From: Deltaproteobacteria bacterium
GTDB taxonomy: Bacteria > Desulfobacterota > Binatia > Binatales > Binataceae
Length of the DNA stretch: 9,617 bases
Reading direction: 5' to 3'
Assembly: GCA_021799555.1 (NCBI GenBank)
Contig: JAJZAG010000127.1
Coordinates: 1 to 9,617 of the forward strand
The stretch's first letter is position 1, and each line of letters starts with the position of its first letter. A model generated the notes under the pieces. The model was not told where the DNA came from. It made no database searches and saw nothing but the letters and a program-made list of their open reading frames with translations. Made by a program: the position numbers and the translations under genes. Shown here piece after piece: positions 1 through 5,985 of the stretch.

Positions 1-645
1 GGACGCCCGATCAAGCGTCTCTACTTCAAGACCGAGGAGCTTGATGACCGGTGCGAACGGATCGTCGTGGACTTCATGGATCTCCGGGCTGGCGGCTTCA
101 AGCTCCCGATCCCGACCGATGACCTGGTCCGCATGATCGAGGCCGACGCCGACGATCTCGATATGTATGCCGAGCTCCCGCAAGAAGAAGACGGTCGCAC
201 CGACTTCTTTTCCGACCGAAAGCCGAGGGTACTGATCGCGAAACGGCTTTCGGATCCGCGCTACATAAACCGGCTCCGAACTACTCTCGGACACGAGTAC
301 GGCCACGTTTGGTTTCACGCTCCGCTGTGGAGAAAGGACGGGCCAGAAGCGCAGCGCCAACCTGCCGCGCCATCATGGACTTGCCACCGCGACACCATCG
401 TGACCGCTCCGGAAAACGATTGGATGGAATGGCAGGCGGCGTACATCAGCGGCGCGCTGCTGATGCCGCGGTCGTACCTGCTCGGAATGCCCGCTGAGAT
501 CGCGCTGCGCGACCGGAGCGAGTTCCCACTGAAGGTTGATTCGGAGCCCGGCCGCGCCGTGATCGCGCGGGTCATGCGGCGTTGCGAAGTCTCCGAACAG
601 GCCGCGCGCGTCCGGCTCCTGCGGTTGGGTCTGCTGCTAACCTAA
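1..645 (+). CDS. ImmA/IrrE-type zinc metallopeptidase, 5'-truncated by window edge
   Basis: Likely a cytoplasmic zinc-dependent protease of the ImmA/IrrE family, whose known members cleave or control phage- and element-encoded repressors. The frame is open to base 1, and the residues before the first in-window start (GTG at 67) already read like family sequence, so the true start lies upstream. Counting from that GTG, the zinc motif HEYGH is at residues 76-80. Glu121 in the segment ending GALLMPR is the likely third zinc ligand. A roughly 30-residue stretch containing Cys and His (about 88-118) separates the two, longer than in compact ImmA proteins. The C-terminus (VSEQAARVRLLRLGLL) is the usual helical tail. 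It sits two genes before the integrase, so a role in controlling element induction is a reasonable inference. No repressor target is visible here. Confidence 0.85.
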   Translation, partial: GRPIKRLYFKTEELDDRCERIVVDFMDLRAGGFKLPIPTDDLVRMIEADADDLDMYAELPQEEDGRTDFFSDRKPRVLIAKRLSDPRYINRLRTTLGHEYGHVWFHAPLWRKDGPEAQRQPAAPSWTCHRDTIVTAPENDWMEWQAAYISGALLMPRSYLLGMPAEIALRDRSEFPLKVDSEPGRAVIARVMRRCEVSEQAARVRLLRLGLLLT

Positions 646-681
646 TCGTGGAACCTGTCCGACGTATAGAAATTATGGAAT

Positions 682-711
682 TTGACAATTATATGCCAAC
701 GGGTCTATGAT
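682..711 (+). promoter_or_regulatory. Sigma-70-type promoter for the excisionase-integrase pair
   Basis: TTGACA at 682-687 matches the -35 consensus exactly. TATGAT at 706-711 differs from the -10 consensus by one base, with an 18-base spacer. It lies in an AT-rich pocket (about 661-694) just after the peptidase stop. Transcription would start near 718, which excludes the ATG at 707 because that codon lies inside the -10 element. Confidence 0.6.
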
Positions 712-775
712 CGGTTCGACGACGGGCACGCGCCGACTATGCGCACTCTTAACATTCCTGTCGTTCGCATTGCTT

Positions 776-1036
776 ATGCCTCCCGATCAGACTACGACCC
801 AACCCAAGCCTTACGTGTCGATCCGCGAGCTCTCCGCACTGACGCCATGGACCGAACAGGCCATTCGCACCATGATGGCTAAGCGCATCATGCGTGAAGG
901 CGAGCACTTCTTCCACGTGGGACGCAGGCCCGTATTCAAGTGGGAGGCGATTGTCGGCTTCATTGAACGTCGTGACTTGCCGCACCAAGCCGGAATACCA
1001 CTTCAGCGAGGAGGGTTCCTCAATGGCACCTCGTAA
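776..1036 (+). CDS. Excisionase-like helix-turn-helix protein
   Basis: An 86-residue protein with one small winged-helix DNA-binding domain (about residues 13-64). It starts YVSIRELSAL, continues through a recognition helix, and ends in the wing segment VGRRPVFKWEAIVGFIE, the layout of excisionase/AlpA-type proteins. Such proteins bend attachment-site DNA and steer the integrase toward excision, and some also act as transcription factors. The frame could open at ATG 707, but that codon lies in the predicted -10 element and would add a hydrophobic non-family N-terminus, so ATG 776 is preferred. No Shine-Dalgarno sequence is evident. The 3' end overlaps the integrase start by 14 bases, indicating co-expression. 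Whether it works as an excisionase is inferred from fold and position. Confidence 0.75.
   Translation: MPPDQTTTQPKPYVSIRELSALTPWTEQAIRTMMAKRIMREGEHFFHVGRRPVFKWEAIVGFIERRDLPHQAGIPLQRGGFLNGTS
1008..1014 (+). promoter_or_regulatory. Strong ribosome binding site of the integrase
   Basis: GAGGAGG lies 8 bases before ATG 1023, inside the 3' end of the excisionase-like gene. It decides the integrase start over the upstream in-frame start at 894, and it permits translational coupling. Confidence 0.8.
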
Positions 1037-2417
1037 GCTCAAAGCGCGGCGTCAGGGTTGCTGGATTGAGGCGACCGGCAGCGGGCTCTTGCGCTTGCGG
1101 TTCCGCTGGCGGCTTCCAGCCGCAACTGGCCTTCACAAATTTTCGGAGACTACCACGCTCAGCGATACGCCGGAAAATCGCGCCGCTCTCTCCAAGCAGG
1201 CTGCGCTCATCGGCGCGGAGATAGCGGCGGATCGTTTCGACTACTTGAGCTGGTTTCCTAACGGCAGCAGAGGTGCCTACTTTCGCCCAGAATCTCGGGG
1301 AACGGAATCCATCGAGGCCGACGCCCAGCCCACGATCGGCCAATATTACGAGGCCTGGGTCGCTCGAAGGGTGCCACCGATAGTCCGCCCTTCAAGGGCA
1401 CGCGACTACCGCAACCATTTCCGCACGTACATCCTGCCTTACGTCGGCGGCGTGGCGCTGAAAGATTTATCGCTGGGGCATCTTGAAGAACTCAGAGCGC
1501 GGCTTCAGATCGATCGGCATTTGAGTGTGAAGACCGTGCGAAACGTTATCGACAGTTCGCTACGCGCAATGATGCGCGACGCGCGCAAGGCCGGAATCGC
1601 CGCGGGATTTCCGTTCGCGGACGTCGAGTGGCCGCGGGGCGTCGTACCGGGTCCGGATCCATTTATCGAAGATGAGCGGGATCGACTGCTCGAATTCTTT
1701 CTTCGCAAGCATTGGCGTTTAGGCCGCAACCTCGGTGCTTACCGCGAAGGTGTTCACTTTCCTTACTATGCGTTTCTCTTCACGCTTTTCTACACGGGAT
1801 TGAGGCCTTCGGAAGCGGTCGCTCTTCGTGTGCGATCTCTCGATCTGGCGGCGGGAACGCTGTTCGTAGAGCGATCGCGTTCCCTGAGCAGTGAGTCCGC
1901 CCCCAAGACTTCCGCTGCGGCACGCGTCGTCCGGCTCACCGCTCGAAATGTAGAAGTTCTCAAGCAGGTGATCGAGTTGCGCGCGGAGCCGGACGATTAC
2001 GTTTTCAAGAATTCACTCGGCCGTCCGATCGATCAACGAAGTTTCTACAAGATCTTCTGTGCCGCGCAACGCACATTGGGAATTAGACTGCGCGACCTCT
2101 ATGCCACAAAGGACACCTATGTGTCCGTCGCCCTGACCAAGGGCGTGAACCTGACGTGGCTTTCGGAGCAGACTGGAGTCATGGAGAGCACCCTTCGCAC
2201 CCACTACGGACGCTTCATTCATGCGAGCCATGCTGACGCGTTGGAGCTTGCCAAGATCGATTCAATCGAGGCCAGAAAAGCGAAGTTTGCCCCACGTTTG
2301 CCCCATGGAGGGGCAAACTCGAGGAAAAACCCTTTGAATTACAAGGGAAAGAGTGTGGAGCAGAAGGGATTTGAACCCTCGACCCCCACGTTGCGAACGT
2401 GGTGCTCTCCCAGCTGA
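1023..2417 (+). CDS. int: Tyrosine recombinase/integrase with DUF3596-like arm-binding domain
   Basis: A 464-residue site-specific recombinase that would integrate and excise the element at tRNA-Ala. The N-terminus (about 1-80) is a basic arm-site-binding domain of the DUF3596 type, followed by a core-binding SAM-like domain (about 103-195) and the catalytic domain (about 212-400). Visible catalytic positions are Arg261 (GLRPSEA), Lys295 (APKT) and the nucleophile Tyr395 (THYGRF). Box II departs from the textbook HxxR: YATK occupies residues 360-363, so the second Arg is Lys, and the usual LGH is TGV at 384-386. Integrases with YATKDT at this point occur in this subfamily, so it need not be inactive. 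The last 20 or so residues are encoded by antisense tRNA sequence, and the stop lies in the tRNA D-arm. The start is set by the strong GAGGAGG site. Confidence 0.93.
   Translation: MAPRKLKARRQGCWIEATGSGLLRLRFRWRLPAATGLHKFSETTTLSDTPENRAALSKQAALIGAEIAADRFDYLSWFPNGSRGAYFRPESRGTESIEADAQPTIGQYYEAWVARRVPPIVRPSRARDYRNHFRTYILPYVGGVALKDLSLGHLEELRARLQIDRHLSVKTVRNVIDSSLRAMMRDARKAGIAAGFPFADVEWPRGVVPGPDPFIEDERDRLLEFFLRKHWRLGRNLGAYREGVHFPYYAFLFTLFYTGLRPSEAVALRVRSLDLAAGTLFVERSRSLSSESAPKTSAAARVVRLTARNVEVLKQVIELRAEPDDYVFKNSLGRPIDQRSFYKIFCAAQRTLGIRLRDLYATKDTYVSVALTKGVNLTWLSEQTGVMESTLRTHYGRFIHASHADALELAKIDSIEARKAKFAPRLPHGGANSRKNPLNYKGKSVEQKGFEPSTPTLRTWCSPS
2284..2319. repeat. GTTTGCCCC repeat cluster, candidate integrase arm sites
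   Basis: GTTTGCCCCA occurs at 2285-2294 and again at 2296-2305, and the reverse complement GGGGCAAAC occurs at 2310-2318. The second and third copies form a perfect 9-base inverted repeat around the 5-base loop ATGGA. The first copy with its preceding A also pairs over 10 bases with 2310-2319. The cluster sits in the 3' part of int, 37 bases from the tRNA end, where arm-type integrase binding sites or a small hairpin could lie. Binding is not shown. Confidence 0.6.
2356..2400. other. Putative attachment site in the tRNA-Ala 3' half
   Basis: The int gene ends in this tRNA and the island lies on its 3' side. Integrases of this class usually exchange strands within the anticodon or T-arm region and rebuild the tRNA 3' end with element sequence. 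The interval given runs from the discriminator base to the anticodon stem-loop region. The true crossover cannot be placed because the partner repeat is outside the window. Confidence 0.45.
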
Positions 2418-2428
2418 GCTACTGCCCC
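2356..2428 (-). tRNA. tRNA-Ala, anticodon CGC
   Basis: The minus strand folds into a complete 73-base cloverleaf: acceptor GGGGCAG/CTGCTCC, D-arm GCTC/GAGC, anticodon stem CCACG/CGTGG around TTCGCAA, a 5-base variable loop, and T-arm GAGGG/CCCTT around TTCAAAT. The anticodon CGC reads GCG (alanine). The G3:U70 wobble pair, the main alanine identity element, is present. The discriminator is A and the next three bases are CAC, so CCA is not encoded and must be added enzymatically. The gene begins 24 bases after the galU stop on the same strand, so it may be co-transcribed with galU. Confidence 0.96.
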
Positions 2429-2452
2429 ATCCGATGCGGGTGATTGGTTCGA

Positions 2453-3319
2453 TTATGACGCTAAAAGCGTCTGCAAGTAAGCACGCAACCTATCAGCCAG
2501 ATCAGGCCGTTTCAACCCGAAACCGACCTGCGCCGCGATGAATCCCACTTTGTCACCAAAGTCGTAGCGCACGCCCTCGAAACGATAGCCGTAGAGTTTG
2601 CGCCGACGCGCCAGCGCCATCAGCGCGTCAGTTAGCTGTATCTCGCCGCCTGCGCCTGGCTTCGCTGTGGCCAAAAGGTCGAAGATCTCGGGCGTCAAAA
2701 CATAGCGGCCCATGATCGCAAGATCGCTCGGAGCCTTGTCAATCGCGGGCTTTTCCACCATCCCGGTCAGTTCGTAGAGGCGGCTACGCGATGGCTTCGT
2801 TTCGACAATTCCGTACTTGGGAATCTCGCTGCGGGCCACTTGGAGTAGCGCGACGACGGGGGCGTCGTTGGCCTCGGCCGCCTCGATCAATTGCGCCAGG
2901 CACGGACGCGGGCAATCGAAAATATCGTCGGGCAGCATCAGGGCGAACGGCTCGGCGCCGATCACGTCGCGCGCCTGCAAGACCGCGTGACCAAGTCCGA
3001 GCGGCTTCGCCTGCTCGACGGCGGTGAATTGCGCGATCGTGTTGATGCGCCGCACCGATTCAAGGATTTCGAGTTTGCCCCGCTCCTCGAGCATCGCTTC
3101 GAGCTCGATTGCCGGCTTGAAGTGGTCGAGCACGATCGTGCGCCCAGGCGCCACGACAACGTAGATGTCACGGATTCCCGAGGCGACCGCCTCTTCGACC
3201 ACCACCTGGATAGCCGGCGTATCGATCACCGGCAAAATTTCCTTGGGGATCACCTTGGACGCGGGCAGCATCCGCGTTCCCAGCCCGGCCGCCACGATAA
3301 CCGCCTTGGTGACAATCAT
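2453..3319 (-). CDS. galU: UTP--glucose-1-phosphate uridylyltransferase
   Basis: GalU makes UDP-glucose from UTP and glucose-1-phosphate in the cytoplasm, feeding envelope polysaccharide, glycolipid and trehalose or galactose pathways. The 288 residues fit the family length. The N-terminal nucleotide-binding signature runs from AVIVAAGLGTRMLP (6-19) through SKVIPKEILPV (21-31). LPDD at 129-132 is the likely metal and nucleotide site, with VEKPA at 188-192, MGRYVLTPEIFDLL at 203-216 and GGEIQLTDAL at 224-233, all typical. It starts 37 bases after the dksA stop on the same strand and probably shares the dksA promoter. No clear Shine-Dalgarno sequence precedes the ATG, but the reading begins exactly where GalU proteins do. 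Confidence 0.95.
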   Translation of the reverse strand: MIVTKAVIVAAGLGTRMLPASKVIPKEILPVIDTPAIQVVVEEAVASGIRDIYVVVAPGRTIVLDHFKPAIELEAMLEERGKLEILESVRRINTIAQFTAVEQAKPLGLGHAVLQARDVIGAEPFALMLPDDIFDCPRPCLAQLIEAAEANDAPVVALLQVARSEIPKYGIVETKPSRSRLYELTGMVEKPAIDKAPSDLAIMGRYVLTPEIFDLLATAKPGAGGEIQLTDALMALARRRKLYGYRFEGVRYDFGDKVGFIAAQVGFGLKRPDLADRLRAYLQTLLAS

Positions 3320-3356
3320 GGAACAGAACCGCTGGTGCTGGCGCCGTGGGCCCCGC

Positions 3357-3716
3357 TCAGCTTTGCCTTTCCCGGGCTTCCTGGGCGGATTTGCATCCGA
3401 TGCACAAGGTAGTCACGGGGCGCGCGCGTAGTCGTTCGGTGCCGATTTCACCGCCACATTCTTCGCACCGCCCGTAGGTGCCGTCCTCGAGCCGGGTGAA
3501 CGCTTCTTCGATCTTGGCGAGCAGTTTGCGCTCGCGATCGCGCATCCGGAGCAGAAAGTTGCGGTCCGACTCGAGCGACGCACGATCGTTCGGGTCGGCA
3601 AACGCTTCTTCAGGGCCGCTGTTCATTGAGCCTACGGCACGCTCGGCCTCGGCGAGGATTTCGCTCTTTCTGTCTTCGAGCAGCTTTCGGAAGAGTTTGA
3701 GGTCTCTTTGCCTCAT
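3357..3716 (-). CDS. dksA: DksA/TraR-family RNA polymerase-binding zinc finger protein
   Basis: DksA proteins insert a coiled coil into the RNA polymerase secondary channel and, with ppGpp, adjust rRNA and amino-acid gene transcription. This 119-residue protein has the coiled coil (about 1-80) with the tip motif DPNDRAS, in which Asp41 and Asp44 correspond to the two functional tip aspartates. RDRERKLLAKIEEA is the returning helix. A four-Cys zinc finger follows (C84EEC87 and C105IGC108). It is shorter than the 151-residue E. coli DksA, mostly at the N-terminus, and closer to compact DksA-like proteins. The symbol is used for the family; a paralogue elsewhere in the genome cannot be excluded. 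It heads the dksA-galU unit and is divergent from larC. Confidence 0.9.
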   Translation of the reverse strand: MRQRDLKLFRKLLEDRKSEILAEAERAVGSMNSGPEEAFADPNDRASLESDRNFLLRMRDRERKLLAKIEEAFTRLEDGTYGRCEECGGEIGTERLRARPVTTLCIGCKSAQEARERQS

Positions 3717-3727
3717 GGTTGGTTGCT

Positions 3728-3741
3728 TCGGCTAAAGCCGA
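3728..3741. promoter_or_regulatory. Inverted repeat at the dksA transcription start
   Basis: TCGGCT and AGCCGA flank AA, giving a perfect 6-base inverted repeat. It falls immediately downstream of the predicted dksA transcription start, so it could be an operator or a 5'-terminal hairpin in the leader. No binding protein can be named. Confidence 0.4.
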
Positions 3742-3748
3742 GTGTTTG

Positions 3749-3777
3749 ATTCTATCGACGCCCTGATAGCATGTAAA
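3749..3777 (-). promoter_or_regulatory. Sigma-70-type promoter of dksA-galU
   Basis: On the minus strand TTTACA (3772-3777) and TAGAAT (3749-3754) are separated by exactly 17 bases. Each hexamer differs from consensus by one base. Transcription would begin near 3742, leaving a leader of about 26 bases before the dksA ATG. Confidence 0.6.
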
Positions 3778-3786
3778 GCTGACAAG

Positions 3787-5001
3787 ATGAGAACCGCATA
3801 CCTTGACGCATTTTCCGGCCTGAGCGGCGACATGATGGTCGGCGCACTGCTCGATTGCGGAGCTGATTTCGCGGAACTCGAGCGCGCGCTAGGCGCGCTG
3901 CCGCTGACCGGCTACAAGCTCTCGAATCGCCGCCGCCTGCTCTCGGGAATCTCGGCGGTCAAGTTCGACGTCGAAGTATCGGAGCGCCAACCCGAGCGCC
4001 ACTTCGCCGAGATTCGTACGATGATCGAAAATACCGCCGGGCTTGTCGAGCCGGTGCGGCGCCGCGCGATCGCGATCTTTCAGGCGCTCGCCGATGCCGA
4101 GGCGAAAGTTCACAACACGACGCCCGACGAAGTTCATTTTCACGAAGTCGGCGCGGTCGATTCGATCATCGATATCGTCGCGGCGGCGTGGGGACTCGAA
4201 ACCCTCGCGGTCGGCGATCTAATCGTCTCGCCGCTGCCGGCGGGAGCGGGTTTCGCGCGCTCGCAGCACGGAGTAATTCCGGTTCCCGCCCCCGCGACCA
4301 GCGAGCTGCTCGCAGGATTTCCTCTGCGCATTGGCGACGGAACGATAGAGATGGTCACTCCAACCGGTGCAGCGATCTTAAAGGCGCTCGCGCGGCCGGC
4401 GGTTCTTCCGATGAACTTCGCGATCGAAAAGATCGGATACGGCGCGGGCACGCGCACGCTCGCCGATCGGCCCAACGTCCTGCGGCTGATGCTTGGACGG
4501 GAGCAAGCGGAGTTCGAGAGCGATGAGATGGTCGAGATCGCGGCGAACATCGACGACATGAATCCTCAAATCTATGACCATGTGATGGAGCGGCTGTTCG
4601 GCGCAGGGGCGCGCGACGTGACGCTGACGCCTACGATTATGAAAAAAGAACGGCCCGCGGTGACGCTGAGCGTGATCGCCGAGGCTGCCGATCGCGACAA
4701 ACTTGCGCGGATCATCTTTGACGAGACCACGACAATTGGACTGCGCTTCCATACCGTATCGCGGCTGAAACTGCATCGCGACAGCAAGGAAGTGGAAACG
4801 CGCTTTGGAAAAATCAGGGTCAAGATTTCCGGCACTCAGCCGGGCGAGCATCGCCATCCCCGCGCGTATCCTCATTCGCACGCGCAGGTTACGATCTCGC
4901 CCGAGTACGACGATTGCCGGCACGCCGCAATTAATCACGGCGTCTCGCTGCGCGTCGTGATTGAAGAAGCGCGCGCGGCGGCGCGTGCCAAATTCGGATG
5001 A
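3787..5001 (+). CDS. larC: LarC, nickel insertion protein for the nickel-pincer cofactor
   Basis: LarC inserts nickel into the pyridinium bis-thioacid precursor to make the nickel-pincer nucleotide used by lactate racemase and related LarA enzymes. The 404 residues cover both domains in one frame. Family blocks include YLDAFSGLSGDMMVGALL (5-22), VHFHEVGAVDSIIDIVAAA (116-134), VIPVPAPATSELL (163-175), EMVTPTGAAIL (188-198), GYGAGTR (217-223) and NIDDMNPQIYDHVMERLFG (254-272). In Lactobacillus plantarum larC is split by a programmed frameshift; here it is not. Two HxH pairs lie at residues 355-357 and 363-365, possibly metal-related. ATG 3787 is chosen because LarC proteins begin just before this motif; the frame opens earlier at a GTG (3742) whose extra residues look unlike the family. 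No larB, larE or larA is in view. The queE frame follows closely. Confidence 0.93.
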   Translation: MRTAYLDAFSGLSGDMMVGALLDCGADFAELERALGALPLTGYKLSNRRRLLSGISAVKFDVEVSERQPERHFAEIRTMIENTAGLVEPVRRRAIAIFQALADAEAKVHNTTPDEVHFHEVGAVDSIIDIVAAAWGLETLAVGDLIVSPLPAGAGFARSQHGVIPVPAPATSELLAGFPLRIGDGTIEMVTPTGAAILKALARPAVLPMNFAIEKIGYGAGTRTLADRPNVLRLMLGREQAEFESDEMVEIAANIDDMNPQIYDHVMERLFGAGARDVTLTPTIMKKERPAVTLSVIAEAADRDKLARIIFDETTTIGLRFHTVSRLKLHRDSKEVETRFGKIRVKISGTQPGEHRHPRAYPHSHAQVTISPEYDDCRHAAINHGVSLRVVIEEARAAARAKFG

Positions 5002-5026
5002 GCCGCGCGTTCGCCGCGATACGACC

Positions 5027-5683
5027 GTGACTACGCCCCATCGGCTAACCGTTACCGAGATCTTCTACAGCATCCAGGGTGAATCCACGCACGCGGGGCG
5101 CCCATGCGTGTTTGTGCGGCTTACCGGATGCAACTTGCGCTGCCGATGGTGCGACACCGCTTACGCGTTTTACGGCGGGCAGCGGATGACGGTGGAGGAA
5201 GTCGCCGCCGCGGTCGCGCGCTACCGATGCAATCTCGTCGAGATAACCGGCGGCGAACCTCTCCTGCAGCAGAGCGTTTATCCGCTGATCGACGCCCTAA
5301 TCGCCGCCGGCGACACGGTGATGATCGAAACTTCGGGCGCGTCCGACGTAAGCGCACTCGATCCGCGTGTGATCAAAATCATGGACCTGAAATGCCCCGG
5401 CAGCGGCGAGTCGGAGCGCAACCTGTGGAGCAATCTCGAGCATCTTACCGCGCGCGACGAGATCAAGTTCGTGGTTGCCGACCGTGGCGATTACGAATGG
5501 GCGCGCGACGTAATCAACGCGCGCAACCTCGCAAGCCGCGCCGGAGCCGTGCTGATCAGCCCCGCATTCGGCGAACTGAATCCTGCCGCGCTGGCCGGAT
5601 GGATACTCGAAGATCGTCTCCCCGCGCGGATGCAGTTGCAGATGCACAAGCATATCTGGAATCCCAACACGCGCGGTGTCTGA
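5027..5683 (+). CDS. queE: 7-carboxy-7-deazaguanine synthase (radical SAM)
   Basis: QueE converts 6-carboxy-tetrahydropterin to 7-carboxy-7-deazaguanine, the step that forms the deazapurine ring on the way to preQ0, queuosine and related modified bases. From GTG 5027 the protein has 218 residues, close to the 223 of E. coli QueE. It shows VTEIFYSIQGEST (9-21), the cluster-binding CNLRCRWC (Cys35, 39 and 42), ITGGEP (73-78), the ETSG segment (101-104), MDLKCPGSGE (119-128) and the C-terminal HKHIWNPNTRGV. There is no ATG near the N-terminus; GTG 4985 and TTG 4961 are in frame but lie within larC. GTG 5027, 25 bases after the larC stop, best fits the family, although no Shine-Dalgarno sequence supports it. 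No queC, queD or queF is nearby. Confidence 0.93.
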   Translation: MTTPHRLTVTEIFYSIQGESTHAGRPCVFVRLTGCNLRCRWCDTAYAFYGGQRMTVEEVAAAVARYRCNLVEITGGEPLLQQSVYPLIDALIAAGDTVMIETSGASDVSALDPRVIKIMDLKCPGSGESERNLWSNLEHLTARDEIKFVVADRGDYEWARDVINARNLASRAGAVLISPAFGELNPAALAGWILEDRLPARMQLQMHKHIWNPNTRGV

Positions 5684-5983
5684 GGTGCGTACGAACTTAG
5701 CTCGCGATCATAGTTCTTCGCGGGTTGGGCTCGATGGCCGGAACGTTTGCCGGCGTTGGCGACTCCGATAAGCGGCAAACCGTTCGCTGACCAGCCGCCT
5801 CCGTACATACAGACCATGCTTTACCACGGCCGCGATTCCAGCCGCGCATTAGGAGAAGCTGCCAGCGACGGACACAGATTTCGTCAAAAGCATCGCACGC
5901 AATCGTTCCTCGTCCGACGTGTATGAAAATTCGAGGCGGTACGCACAACCGAGAGGCGCCGATGCGGGAGGGCTTGCACGGCT
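5684..5983. other. 300-base convergent spacer with no convincing gene
   Basis: Between the convergent ends of queE and the NDH-2 gene I see no recognisable protein or known RNA. Minus-strand frames are open but overlap one another and the neighbouring gene. Two hairpins are present (5741-5785 and 5952-5985). Neither is followed by a T-run that would make a standard terminator. Confidence 0.6.
5741..5785. repeat. Imperfect inverted repeat, candidate RNA hairpin
   Basis: GAACGTTTGCCG at 5741-5752 pairs with CGGCAAACCGTTC at 5773-5785, giving 12 base pairs with a single bulged base around a 20-base loop. It lies in the spacer between convergent genes and has no T-tract, so it could be a factor-independent-like stem lacking a tail, a processing stem or part of a small RNA. 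Confidence 0.45.
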
Positions 5984-5985
5984 CT
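5952..5985. repeat. Bulged hairpin at the NDH-2 stop codon
   Basis: AGAG/CTCT, CCG/CGG and TGC/GCA pair in order with small bulges around a 10-base loop. The stem begins inside the NDH-2 stop codon on the minus strand. It could form at the mRNA 3' end, but no T-run follows, so a terminator role is unproven. Confidence 0.3.

Larger units (their letters stand above)
1..2400. mobile_element. Right-hand end of an integrated island at tRNA-Ala(CGC)
   Basis: An ImmA-like peptidase, an excisionase-like protein and a tyrosine integrase are followed directly by the 3' end of a tRNA gene on the opposite strand. Tyrosine integrases commonly insert elements at tRNA 3' ends with int next to the junction, so the element should extend leftward out of the window. 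The exact right boundary depends on the crossover site inside the tRNA and is approximate. The second attachment repeat is not in the window, so the type of element (prophage, integrative element or genomic island) cannot be told. Confidence 0.7.

Noticed and set aside
707..775. Longer start for the excisionase-like protein at ATG 707
   Set aside because: The codon lies inside the predicted -10 element TATGAT, and the added 23 residues are hydrophobic and unlike the family.
894..1022. Upstream extension of the integrase reading frame
   Set aside because: It would lie wholly within the excisionase-like gene and has no ribosome site, whereas ATG 1023 follows GAGGAGG at ideal spacing and begins family-like sequence.
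4378..4938. 186-residue minus-strand open frame within larC
   Set aside because: It lies fully antisense to a strongly recognised larC and has no family signature; such open frames are expected opposite GC-rich genes.
5952..5985. Possible group II intron domain V
   Set aside because: The size and AGAG/CTCT stem are suggestive, but there is no GNRA-type tetraloop, no canonical AGC triad pairing, and no reverse transcriptase or intron boundary nearby.
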